64,000 bases of DNA, taken from contig NZ_CP025791.1 in NCBI RefSeq assembly GCF_002886045.1, positions 3,301,001-3,365,000 of the forward strand, in the 5' to 3' direction. The stretch is from Flavivirga eckloniae. Its GTDB lineage: Bacteria; Bacteroidota; Bacteroidia; Flavobacteriales; Flavobacteriaceae. The notes beneath the pieces are model-generated. The model was given only the letters and a program-made list of their open reading frames with translations, searched no databases and was not told the DNA's origin. This document shows positions 8,740-17,436 of the stretch, piece by piece. The position numbers were made by a program, and so were the translations under genes. Position 1 is the stretch's first letter. Every line of letters starts with the position of its first letter.

Positions 8740-10079
8740 TAGACTTTACGCTTATTTCGGCAGTACTTATTGGTATAGGAGTTTTATTGTTTTTAATCTT
8801 AGTACTACGTATTCAGGCTTTCATTGCTTTGTTGATAGCTAGTATCGTTGTTGGCATTATGTCAGGTATGGATCCTGCGTCTATTATTTCAACAATACAA
8901 CAAGGTATGGGAAGTACATTAGGATTTGTTGCAACTGTTGTTGGGTTGGGTGCTATGTTTGGTGCTATTCTTGAGCATTCTGGAGGCGCAGAGGCATTAG
9001 CCAATTACTTACTCGCAAAATTCGGAGAGAAGAATGCTTCCTGGGCATTAATGATCACTGGGTTTTTTATAGCCATACCCGTTTTTTTTGATGTGGCCTT
9101 TATTATTTTAGTACCTCTGATATATTCCCTTCAAAGAAAAACAAAAAAATCGCTGTTACTCTATGGTATTCCATTGTTAGCTGGTTTGGCAATTACACAT
9201 TCCTTCATTCCTCCAACACCTGGACCTGTAGCAGTTGCAGACATTTTAAAAGCTGACCTAGGTTGGGTTATTTTGTTTGGTTTTATCGTTGGAATCCCAA
9301 CCGCGATTGTATGTGGCCCTCTATTTGGAAAATATATTTCAAAAAAAATATTTATAGAAGCTCCAACACTTAGTAAAACCACTGTAAAAAACTCGAATTT
9401 TCCTCCTGTTGGGCTTGTTATTTCAATTATCGCAATCCCAATTTTACTTATTGTTAGTAATACTTTAATCAATAGTCCATTATTTGCTGAAGACACAATT
9501 CCCATAAAAGTAAAAGCTTGGCTTGAAATGATCGGACATCCTTTTTCAGCATTAATTATAGCCAATCTCTTAGCATGGTATTTATTAGGCATTGACAGAA
9601 GATTTTCTGAAGAAACCCTATTAAAGATCACTACCAAATCAATGGAACCTGCAGGAATTATTATTTTACTAACAGGAGCAGGTGGTGTTTTTAAACAAGT
9701 ATTAGTAAATACAGGAACAGGAGAGATGTTGGCAAATTATTTTGCAAATGAAGGTGTTAGTATCATGTTGTTTGCCTTTTTAGCTTCAGCAACAGTAAGG
9801 ATTTTACAAGGATCTGCAACGGTTGCCATGATAACAGCTGCAGGAATTACAGCCCCTCTTTTAGCAGTAAACATTACTGATATAGACAAAGCCTTATTAG
9901 TTATAGCAATAGCTTCTGGAGCCTCTATACTATCTCATGTAAACGATAGCGGTTTTTGGTTAGTCGGTAAATATTTAGGACTTGATGAAAAACAAACGTT
10001 TAAAAGCTGGACGGTAATGACCTCTTTATTGGCAGTAACAGGTTTTCTAACAGTTTCGCTATTATCATTGTTTTTTTAA
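8736..10079 (+). CDS. gntP: Gluconate:H+ symporter, GntP family
   Basis: 447-residue inner-membrane permease of the GntP family, with about 12 hydrophobic segments and the family motif ITHSFIPPTPGPVAVADIL. I prefer the ATG at 8736 over 8724. It is preceded by GGAGGAG at 8727-8733, an unusually good ribosome binding site for this phylum, and it overlaps the gnd stop as ATGA. The family carries gluconate and related aldonates with protons. As the last gene of the gntK-gnd-gntP set it probably imports the gluconokinase substrate. Gluconate is likely, but another aldonate cannot be excluded. Confidence 0.92.
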   Translation: MIDFTLISAVLIGIGVLLFLILVLRIQAFIALLIASIVVGIMSGMDPASIISTIQQGMGSTLGFVATVVGLGAMFGAILEHSGGAEALANYLLAKFGEKNASWALMITGFFIAIPVFFDVAFIILVPLIYSLQRKTKKSLLLYGIPLLAGLAITHSFIPPTPGPVAVADILKADLGWVILFGFIVGIPTAIVCGPLFGKYISKKIFIEAPTLSKTTVKNSNFPPVGLVISIIAIPILLIVSNTLINSPLFAEDTIPIKVKAWLEMIGHPFSALIIANLLAWYLLGIDRRFSEETLLKITTKSMEPAGIIILLTGAGGVFKQVLVNTGTGEMLANYFANEGVSIMLFAFLASATVRILQGSATVAMITAAGITAPLLAVNITDIDKALLVIAIASGASILSHVNDSGFWLVGKYLGLDEKQTFKSWTVMTSLLAVTGFLTVSLLSLFF

Positions 10080-10303
10080 TTTAACGTAAAAACTCATGTT
10101 ATTTTATATACATAGTTAGTTTTTAGCAAAGTTTCGATAAAGTTTTACGCTTGGTCGATATCGCCCTTTTTCACAGTACACCCCTATCTAGATTACGTAA
10201 GTATCCTTAGGGAACATCTGGAATAGCTGATAGTTATTAAATCACGAACTGGATAACGTGCTATTTTACAGTGAATTAGGTGCTGGTTGCAACAGTTTTA
10301 TTT

Positions 10304-10326
10304 GCGAAACGTTTTATAACGTTATA
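10304..10326. promoter_or_regulatory. Candidate LacI-type operator plus overlapping palindrome
   Basis: GCGAAACGTTTTAT (10304-10317) shares the core AAACGTTT with the stronger palindromes upstream of the SSS operon and susC. A second perfect 12-bp palindrome, TATAACGTTATA (10315-10326), overlaps it with centres 10 bp apart. Both lie 50-70 bp before the beta-helix lipoprotein start, where an operator would be expected. The match is weaker than at the other two promoters. Confidence 0.4.
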
Positions 10327-10373
10327 TATTGAACCCAAAATCAAAAAGATCCCAAATCTTAAATTTTACGACA

Positions 10374-11879
10374 ATGAATAAACCTACACTATTATCTCTT
10401 TTGTTTTTAATAACGTTTCTAATGGTCAATTGTGGATCGGATGATTCAGACCCCATTGATGATAAACAGGAACAGGAGGTAACGATCGATCCTAATGCAT
10501 TTTACGTAGATAAGGATCACACAGAGGCAAGCGACGAGAATGATGGTCGTTATGTTGAAGATGGCGGTACAGGCCCATGGAAGACCATTCAAAAAATGCT
10601 TAATACGCTTGAAGCTGGACAAGTGGGTTATGTTAAGGAAGCATCAACACCATACATACCCGAAACAATTACTAGCGCTTTTGATGCTGTAGCATTCTTT
10701 GTTAAAAGAAGTGGTACAGAAAACAATCCTATAATCATAGCGGGATATCCGGGAGAACGCCCAAGAATAGGCTACAATAATCGCGAGGAAGCCTTGCAAC
10801 ATGACTACCATTCCGGTTTTGCCACCGACCATAATACCAGCTATGTTACCATTCGTAATTTTGAAATTTCGTATTTAACAGCTTCAGGAGTTTTTATGAA
10901 TCCAGATGTTGGTCTTACCAACCACAATATTGTGCTTGAACAATTATATATACATCATCTTTATGGTCCAGACAATACTGGGGGTGTAAGACTTGATGGT
11001 TGCAATAATTGTGTAGTAAGAAATAGTATTATCCATGACATTTATTCTATTAAACCAGGGCAAAACCCTTTTTCCAGTGAGCCGTATTTATTGCATTCGG
11101 GAATTCATGGTTATCAGCCTTCCAACTGTATCATTGAAAATAATAAGATTTATAATGTAGCGCGCGCCATATTTCAAAAGCAAGCCCATGAAGGTCATGA
11201 AAAATCTCATGTTGTGAGGAATAATATTATTTTCAATGCTAATAATACTGCGCTGGCATTAGAAATACAGGGTGCAGGAGCAGCGGCACCGAGAAATGCC
11301 GAGTTTTATAATAACCTTGTGTACGATTGTAATTCGGCAGTAAATGTACCATTACAAGACGTTGGTGAACAAGGGGACGGTCTAAAGATTTATAACAATA
11401 CTATTATTAATACACGAAGTATTGCTTATACCGAAGAGATGATAAACGTAGAGGTTTTTAACAATATTTTAAGCGGTATGCGACCATCTTGGTCTAATAA
11501 TACTAATCCAAGTATCGTTTTTTCAACAGCAGAAACTGTTGGTAAATATCCCTTTGTGAATGGCATAAGCTATTTTGACAACAACCTTTATTATAACATA
11601 GATGAAAACTGGACATTAGAAAGGCATGGTACTAACAGAGTAGATCTGAATTCACTGGAGGATTGGCAAAACACAACCGAGCCGGATTTTGGATTACCAA
11701 ACAAGCCAGATCAATTATCGGTTATTAACGATCCGTTGTTTACTGATGCACCATCAAGAGATTATACTTTACAAAGCGGTAGCCCGGCGCTTCAAGGAGG
11801 TCGAGGAGGAAATTACCCAACGGTATTAGGAGCTTTTAGAGCTGATGAGCAAATAGGTCCAGATTGGGATGTGCAATAA
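10374..11879 (+). CDS. Right-handed parallel beta-helix lipoprotein, possible polysaccharide lyase
   Basis: 501-residue predicted lipoprotein. I start it at the ATG at 10374 because this gives a normal signal peptide (MNKPTLLSLLF to LMVNCGSDD); a TTG at 10329 would add 15 hydrophilic residues. After an acidic linker comes FYVDKDH and a PWKTIQKML strand, as in DUF1565/pectate-lyase-like proteins. A long run of beta-helix coils rich in NN, NNxI and NNxxY ladders follows (residues about 150-400). The fold is shared by PL6, PL1 and GH28-type enzymes and by non-catalytic proteins; no decisive catalytic triad is recognisable. It sits alone after gntP with its own candidate operator and is probably surface or periplasmic. 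Confidence 0.7.
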   Translation: MNKPTLLSLLFLITFLMVNCGSDDSDPIDDKQEQEVTIDPNAFYVDKDHTEASDENDGRYVEDGGTGPWKTIQKMLNTLEAGQVGYVKEASTPYIPETITSAFDAVAFFVKRSGTENNPIIIAGYPGERPRIGYNNREEALQHDYHSGFATDHNTSYVTIRNFEISYLTASGVFMNPDVGLTNHNIVLEQLYIHHLYGPDNTGGVRLDGCNNCVVRNSIIHDIYSIKPGQNPFSSEPYLLHSGIHGYQPSNCIIENNKIYNVARAIFQKQAHEGHEKSHVVRNNIIFNANNTALALEIQGAGAAAPRNAEFYNNLVYDCNSAVNVPLQDVGEQGDGLKIYNNTIINTRSIAYTEEMINVEVFNNILSGMRPSWSNNTNPSIVFSTAETVGKYPFVNGISYFDNNLYYNIDENWTLERHGTNRVDLNSLEDWQNTTEPDFGLPNKPDQLSVINDPLFTDAPSRDYTLQSGSPALQGGRGGNYPTVLGAFRADEQIGPDWDVQ

Positions 11880-11915
11880 CTTTCAATATAAGTTGTTTGA
11901 TTAAAAATAAAACGA

Positions 11916-11956
11916 AAAATCCGTAATCATTTTAGAATTAATGTATTACGGATTTT
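11916..11956. terminator. Bidirectional terminator between convergent genes
   Basis: A perfect 12-bp inverted repeat (AAAATCCGTAAT at 11916-11927, ATTACGGATTTT at 11945-11956) with a 17-nt loop. On the minus strand the stem runs into a T-rich tract, so it suits the end of the long minus-strand operon; it can also stop readthrough from the beta-helix gene. Confidence 0.7.
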
Positions 11957-12136
11957 ACCTGTGCTGAGCATTGACTTATTCTCGAACCAAAATTTGAATA
12001 TATTCAAAAGTTTATTGAATTTATATTAACATAGAAGATTCACATTAATTTACACTTTTTACTTAATCGAACTCATGCTAATTTACCGTTCAAATTAAGG
12101 GCACACTTCCTTCTAAATAGAATTGGATTCTAAATT

Positions 12137-14077
12137 TTAATCTGCAACAATTACTTTAGCTGTTTTTTCAAAGCCCAAATACCCGTAACTCACAGTTACA
12201 TTTTTAGATGCTTTAGGTAGCTTTAATTCACCTTTAAATATCCCCGAATTAGCTGCTGTTTCTATTAGGTTCAATTTTTGATGTTTATCATCAATATATA
12301 CATCAACCCAACATTTATCTTTTTCATCACTTACATTTAATGCTGCTTTTAACTCAATAAAAATTTTAGTTTTGGGTTTTACAGCATTAATTTCTTTTCC
12401 TGTTTTATCTGTGATTTTAATAGTATGACTACCTAAAGTAGAAAAGGTTAACGTAGACATCCACCCTCTGTTAGAAATATTCCAGCCCTCTGTGGCATAG
12501 GCAACGTTGCTAAATGTTTGTCCGTTCATCTTTCCTTCAACAAATTCTATTTGAGTTGCTATAGGGAATTGACTATCTAATGGTGAGCCGTCTAGTGTTC
12601 CTCTAACGCTTCCTAATTCTCCATAACCACCTTCTAATGATTGTGGCCATCCGTTTTCTACACCTTCCCAATAGCCGCCAAGGCTTAACCTAGTTTTACT
12701 TTTGTTACTTAGGTGTGTGCCTACAGGATTTACCCCAAATACAAAGTCTACCTGTGCCCAACCGATGTTTCTAAGCTTATCGTCATTCAATAAGTGGCTT
12801 ATTAAAAACATGGAGCCACCTAATGCTGGAGCACCACCTAATTCTTTAGTTTTCGGATGCGCCCATTCTGTTTCTGAATGCACTCTATATTTCCAGAAAT
12901 TACTTGTTTTTTGTTTCATATGATATGTCCAAGCTTCTAGTTTTTCACGAGTACCTTCAGGAGTTAATCCTGGCGCAATCAACATAAAATATCCTAAAGA
13001 TTGAGGCGTAATATGTTCCGCATTTCTAATCCACCACATATGTCTTGGATTGTTGAAATCCCATTTAGTAATCACATCTTTTGCAGAGTCTTGTGCATAT
13101 TTTAAAAACTTATCAGCCTCAGGAGATTGTTCATTTTTTTCACATATATACATAAAGAGATTACTAAATATAGATTGACCAAAAGCATTCCCCATTTCAT
13201 TAAACTCTTGGAAACCTTTATCAACCCATTTTCTACTATAGGTCCAATAACGAACCACTTTGTGTCTATCATAAGCTTCCCATTTTTCAAGACATGCTTT
13301 ACGGTATTTTTGATACGTTTCTTCTTTTAAGTATGGCTTTAAAAACGAGTGGTAGGCTGCACAAACTGCAGCTAAATGATCAAGTGTATTCCAATAATCA
13401 TAATTCATTCGTGGCTCACCTTCATAACCTAAAGTACCGTGCCTATTTTTAACGGAGCCATTGTAATCAATATATTTATAGGCAAACTCTGCGTGCCATA
13501 AAATGAGATCAATTAAATCAGCGACCTTGTCTTCACCCAATTCATCTTTCCAATTGTCAAAAACTGCAGGATTACTGGCATATTGAAGTACTTCAAAGAT
13601 GGTTTCCAATCCAAAAGCACCACCATCTCTAGAAGGGCCACCGCTGTAAACTTTGCTCATATTATATTTATCTAAATCAGCAAAACCTCTAACATCAACA
13701 AAAAAATCATAACCCAACTTAGTTGATTTTCTTTCTAATAGATGTTCTTCAATCTTAAAAGGAACAGAAATACCGTGATCTTCTCCTTCAACTTCAATGA
13801 CATATTCATCTGTTGAAATAGGATTGAAGTCTGAAAACCACCCTTCGTAATTAAGAATTGTTCCTTTGTATTCAATTTCTTTGGTTCTCGTATTTCGAAT
13901 TACGAATGGTAAATCTTCGTTAGCACCATAACAAACAAAACGTTTTGATTCGTTTAAATTATAGCCTAATTGATTAACATAAGGAGGGTAATTAGGTTCT
14001 TCATCTTCAAATTGAGCAAATATCAAAGATGTACTTAAGATATAGACAAGTATTAAAAAACGTTTTATTGTTATCAT
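12137..14077 (-). CDS. GH9-like glycosidase with N-terminal Ig-like domain
   Basis: 646-residue secreted protein (signal peptide about 1-21, cleavage near FAQ). Residues about 28-115 form the cellulase N-terminal Ig-like domain (PYVNQLGYNLNESKRFV), followed by an alpha-toroid resembling GH9. The C-terminal toroid motif ATEGWNISNRGWMS keeps a glutamate (E530) where GH9 enzymes place the acid. The usual DAGD base/nucleophile motif is replaced around residues 146-153 by SGGPSRDGG, so catalysis is uncertain or diverged. Residues about 535-646 add a beta-rich domain. It is the last gene of the minus operon, 48 bp after a GH16 gene. Beta-glucanase-type activity is family-based inference. Confidence 0.7.
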   Translation of the reverse strand: MITIKRFLILVYILSTSLIFAQFEDEEPNYPPYVNQLGYNLNESKRFVCYGANEDLPFVIRNTRTKEIEYKGTILNYEGWFSDFNPISTDEYVIEVEGEDHGISVPFKIEEHLLERKSTKLGYDFFVDVRGFADLDKYNMSKVYSGGPSRDGGAFGLETIFEVLQYASNPAVFDNWKDELGEDKVADLIDLILWHAEFAYKYIDYNGSVKNRHGTLGYEGEPRMNYDYWNTLDHLAAVCAAYHSFLKPYLKEETYQKYRKACLEKWEAYDRHKVVRYWTYSRKWVDKGFQEFNEMGNAFGQSIFSNLFMYICEKNEQSPEADKFLKYAQDSAKDVITKWDFNNPRHMWWIRNAEHITPQSLGYFMLIAPGLTPEGTREKLEAWTYHMKQKTSNFWKYRVHSETEWAHPKTKELGGAPALGGSMFLISHLLNDDKLRNIGWAQVDFVFGVNPVGTHLSNKSKTRLSLGGYWEGVENGWPQSLEGGYGELGSVRGTLDGSPLDSQFPIATQIEFVEGKMNGQTFSNVAYATEGWNISNRGWMSTLTFSTLGSHTIKITDKTGKEINAVKPKTKIFIELKAALNVSDEKDKCWVDVYIDDKHQKLNLIETAANSGIFKGELKLPKASKNVTVSYGYLGFEKTAKVIVAD

Positions 14078-14125
14078 TTTAAAATATATTATAGTTTTTG
14101 AATCGTTGTGTCTTTTGATTTACAA

Positions 14126-14911
14126 CTATTTAGACTTTTTTTTATAATATCGTACGTAATCTACTTTCATGCTAGTTCCATCTACAGCATCAGTTAGTGT
14201 ACCATACCATTCTACTATTGCCAAACTTAAAAATATGGGAGATTCACTAAAACAAAATGTGTTTGCAATACGTCTAATTTCCTTCCCATCTAAATAGAAA
14301 ATCATTTCGTTTTCGTCCCATTTTAAACCGTATGTATGAAATTCTTCTGAAAAATCTACACCTTCAAAAGTTAAAGCTTCTGGGTCTCTAATACTAATTT
14401 TCTTTCCTACCTCGTTTATAACATGATCAGTATGGTTGTGAACATTCGTATTTATCTCATTAGGATAATGCCCTTCGTTGATGTCAATTTCAAATCGTTT
14501 CCCAGCTTTTGGTTGTGTTTTACCTTTAGTCATCAACCAAAAGGAATTGTTAGTAGTTTCTGCAGCGGCATATTTATAACGACATTCAAAATAACCGTAT
14601 TTAAACTTCTTTTTAGTCCAAATACTAGCAGACGTCCAGTCTTGACCTCCACGCTGTTCCTTTTTGTTTTTTAGATATAAAATACCATCTTTTACTTCTG
14701 CATTTTCACGCCATCGGCTACAAAGGATATGTCCACTTGGACCGTTTTGCGATTCCCATTTTTTATCTAATTTTTTGTCTTTATAATCAAAATCATCCTG
14801 CCAAACAAGTTTGAAGTTTTCTTCTATTTCTTGAGGCAATTGAGCAAAACAAGCTATTACTGTTAATTGAAATATTATTACTAATAATGCTTTGCTTGAA
14901 TTTGATTTCAT
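14126..14911 (-). CDS. Secreted glycoside hydrolase family 16
   Basis: 261-residue GH16 beta-jelly-roll enzyme with a signal peptide (cleavage near CFAQ). The catalytic motif ExDxxE is intact as EIDINE: E141 nucleophile, D143, E146 acid/base. The neighbouring sequence (GHYPNEINTN, CSRWRENAEVKDG) matches the adjacent GH16 paralogue closely rather than classical laminarinase, agarase or kappa-carrageenase signatures. It lacks any binding module. GH16 enzymes cut internal beta-1,3 or beta-1,4 linkages of glucans or galactans; which one is not decidable here. It lies 43 bp after the larger GH16 gene in the same operon. Confidence 0.88.
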   Translation of the reverse strand: MKSNSSKALLVIIFQLTVIACFAQLPQEIEENFKLVWQDDFDYKDKKLDKKWESQNGPSGHILCSRWRENAEVKDGILYLKNKKEQRGGQDWTSASIWTKKKFKYGYFECRYKYAAAETTNNSFWLMTKGKTQPKAGKRFEIDINEGHYPNEINTNVHNHTDHVINEVGKKISIRDPEALTFEGVDFSEEFHTYGLKWDENEMIFYLDGKEIRRIANTFCFSESPIFLSLAIVEWYGTLTDAVDGTSMKVDYVRYYKKKSK

Positions 14912-14954
14912 TTAAAATTGTTATCTAAATTTTATTCTAGGGTTATATGGAGAT

Positions 14955-16292
14955 TTATTTCTTCTGATAATATTTTACCCAATCAATTTTCATACTTGTT
15001 CCATCAATAGCACCTGTTACCTCTCCAGCAACTTCAAAAATTGCAAGGCTTAAATATATATTAAGTTCTTTATCACATAATGTATTAGGTATTTCTCTTA
15101 AAAGCTTATTATCAAAATAAAACTTGATAGTGCTTGCGTCCCAATCCATTCCATAAGTGTGGTATGCTTCAGCGTGATTATTTTCTATTTTAGCATCGAA
15201 ATTAGCCAATTCAACCCATTCGCCATTAACTTCTGCTTCAATCTTATAATCTGTTATTAACGCATTCCATTTTGTTCCATCTTGCCAGCCATTTATAAAT
15301 TGAATATGCCCAATTTCTTTTTCGGTTGGCCAATTAAATTCTATCCATTTTTCACCTTTTTTTTGAGATACCCAACTAGAACCAACATTACCATCTGCAA
15401 TACGTTCTACTGGAAATTCATCTCTAAGTACACCACTTGACGTTATGGTTACATCATTGCTTCTTACCAAGTTATTAAGCCCAGAAACATCAGTATCGGC
15501 TGAGTTTGAAAGCAGGTCTGTGGGGTAACAATCGGTATTTGGTTCGTAAATACGAAATTCTCTAATATGGAAATGTCCAGAATTATTTGAAGTAAAACGT
15601 ATTCGGTTTGTTTTTACAATGTCATTGAAAGAATGTGCATATGCTGGAGACGAACCAGGACTGTATGCGAAAGAATTAAATTCACTAGAACCATTTGTCC
15701 AATGGTGACGGTTTGTATTTACTTCATTAGGGAAATGTCCTTCGTTAATATCTAATTCACAACCTACTTCACTACTATTAATTCCAATTACTCTATCAAA
15801 CAGCCAAAAAGAATTATTTGTACCAGCAGCTCCTGCATATTTATATCTACATTCAAAATAGCCATACCCAAAAGTTTGTTTACTCCAAATACTACCGCAA
15901 GTCCAGTCTTGTCCTCCACGATTCTCTTTTATAGCTTTAAGTTCTAAAACACCATCTTTAACTTCAGCATTTTCTCTCCAACGGCTACAAAGAATATGTC
16001 CACTAGGTCCATTTTGAGATGTCCAATTATTTTCTAACATAGCATCGGGATAATCAAAATCATCTGTCCAAATCAAATCCCAATCAGATAAATTAATTTC
16101 TTCTCCAGGTAAAGTTAATTCCAAATTAAAATTTTCTGTACAGTCTAATGGATCTGGCTCTGGGTCTGGATCAGGATCTACCATCCCTGGTTCTTCGGAT
16201 CCTTCACTATCACTGCCACAGCTTACAATTATACTGCCTGTAAATACTAATACTATTATTAGAAATACGAAGATTGGATTTTCTTTTTTCAT
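14955..16292 (-). CDS. GH16 lipoprotein with internal discoidin-like insertion
   Basis: 445-residue lipoprotein (lipobox near IIVSC, then an acidic DPDPEPDP linker). The GH16 fold starts near residue 70; its motif ELDINE supplies E179, D181 and E184. After the motif strand, residues about 215-372 are absent from the neighbouring paralogue and resemble an F5/8 type C (CBM32-like) domain: RIRF and FHIREFRIYE strands, then RIADGNVGSSWVS, WIEFNW and YKIEAEVNGEWVELA. GH16 strands resume at YHTYGMDWD and continue to the end. The lipid anchor suggests surface attachment. The insertion probably acts in glycan binding (inference). Confidence 0.88.
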   Translation of the reverse strand: MKKENPIFVFLIIVLVFTGSIIVSCGSDSEGSEEPGMVDPDPDPEPDPLDCTENFNLELTLPGEEINLSDWDLIWTDDFDYPDAMLENNWTSQNGPSGHILCSRWRENAEVKDGVLELKAIKENRGGQDWTCGSIWSKQTFGYGYFECRYKYAGAAGTNNSFWLFDRVIGINSSEVGCELDINEGHFPNEVNTNRHHWTNGSSEFNSFAYSPGSSPAYAHSFNDIVKTNRIRFTSNNSGHFHIREFRIYEPNTDCYPTDLLSNSADTDVSGLNNLVRSNDVTITSSGVLRDEFPVERIADGNVGSSWVSQKKGEKWIEFNWPTEKEIGHIQFINGWQDGTKWNALITDYKIEAEVNGEWVELANFDAKIENNHAEAYHTYGMDWDASTIKFYFDNKLLREIPNTLCDKELNIYLSLAIFEVAGEVTGAIDGTSMKIDWVKYYQKK

Positions 16293-16332
16293 AATTTTTA
16301 TTCTTTTCTGTTTCGATTTGGTTTTATACTAT

Positions 16333-17436
16333 TTAATATTCGTTAAAAGGGATTACTAAAGAAAATGAATGTTCACTATCCTTTGGAAGTACTGCAATAA
16401 CCAATGCCTTTGGTGTGGCATCTTCAAAATATAGTTTTGGCATATCTGCAGTACGCTCGCATAGTGTTTCGGTACCGTTTGTCCATTCTAATTTTCCTGC
16501 TTTTAAAACAAGGGGTTGTTTTGCTAACGACCAGTCTAAGCCCTTTTCATCTGATGTATATAACACCATCGTGCCCTTATCGTATGATGTGAGAGAGCCG
16601 TCATGGTCTTTTCCTATGCAATAGTATTGTTCATCTTGAAACCATTCTACATGATCATCTAACGCAAATGTAGAAGCTTCGGTCTCAATGAACGGTATTC
16701 TAGTATCTTTGAATGGTCCTAATGGTGAATCTGATAATGCAGTAACATGCACTACTTTACCACCGTATTTACCCTCTTTTTCTTCTACATATTTGTAAAC
16801 CATCAAAAATGTACCATCGGGCCTTTTAGAAACTACAGGTGTAGACACCATTTTGCGTGTACTATCAATATCAATTAGGGGTTTACAAGACCGTTTCCAT
16901 TTACCGTTTAATTTTTTTGCTACAGCTACACCAATACGCTGATTATTACGGTTTACCCACCATTCGTCGTCCTTCATGGTTGGCATTCTATCATCTGGGG
17001 TTGTTTTCCAGTAACCGCTACCGCGATTTCCCATGTGGTATAGATAGTACTTATCTTCATGCTCAATAACGTGCGGATTGTGGGTGCAATCAGCATCCCA
17101 GTATTTTTTCCCTCTGGGAGGCAATACCAAGTTTTTAAACTTATAGGGGCCTGTTAAACTATCAGAAATAGCGTGTGCCACCTCAGAATGTGTTACCCAA
17201 CCATGATGCCCTCGTGATTTTAACCAACGTGAATAAATAGCATGAAATTTGCCATCTTTTCCTTTAAGAATGTTAGTACCCCAAATATTATAATCTTCGT
17301 CTTGAATAATGTTAGATTTATCAAACTTTTTTGGAAGAGCTTTTGCAAAATCTATCTGACTAAAGCTAGATATCGGTACTGATATTAATATTAATAAGCA
17401 CAATAATGATTGTTTGTAACTCATCACATTATTCAT
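16333..17436 (-). CDS. Five-bladed beta-propeller glycosidase paralogue A (GH43/GH117-like)
   Basis: 367-residue secreted protein (signal peptide ending near SSFSQ). Repeated blade motifs are typical of GH43/GH117-like five-bladed propellers: YNIWGTNILKGKDGKFHAIYSRW, THNPHVI, YYLYHMGN, NNQRIGVA and FLMVYKYV. It is one of three paralogues in this operon and overlaps paralogue B by 8 bp. At the position where the others read AEDP(F/Y) it has ALDDHVEW, so one putative active-site acid has changed from E to D and its environment differs. It probably removes a different terminal residue or has altered activity. The family assignment is by fold motifs only. Confidence 0.68.
   Translation of the reverse strand: MNNVMSYKQSLLCLLILISVPISSFSQIDFAKALPKKFDKSNIIQDEDYNIWGTNILKGKDGKFHAIYSRWLKSRGHHGWVTHSEVAHAISDSLTGPYKFKNLVLPPRGKKYWDADCTHNPHVIEHEDKYYLYHMGNRGSGYWKTTPDDRMPTMKDDEWWVNRNNQRIGVAVAKKLNGKWKRSCKPLIDIDSTRKMVSTPVVSKRPDGTFLMVYKYVEEKEGKYGGKVVHVTALSDSPLGPFKDTRIPFIETEASTFALDDHVEWFQDEQYYCIGKDHDGSLTSYDKGTMVLYTSDEKGLDWSLAKQPLVLKAGKLEWTNGTETLCERTADMPKLYFEDATPKALVIAVLPKDSEHSFSLVIPFNEY

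Noticed and set aside
9161-9637. Minus-strand open frame of 158 codons
   Set aside because: Antisense shadow of the gntP gene.
10329-10373. TTG start adding 15 residues to the beta-helix lipoprotein
   Set aside because: The extension is polar and would bury the signal peptide; ATG at 10374 gives a standard lipoprotein signal.
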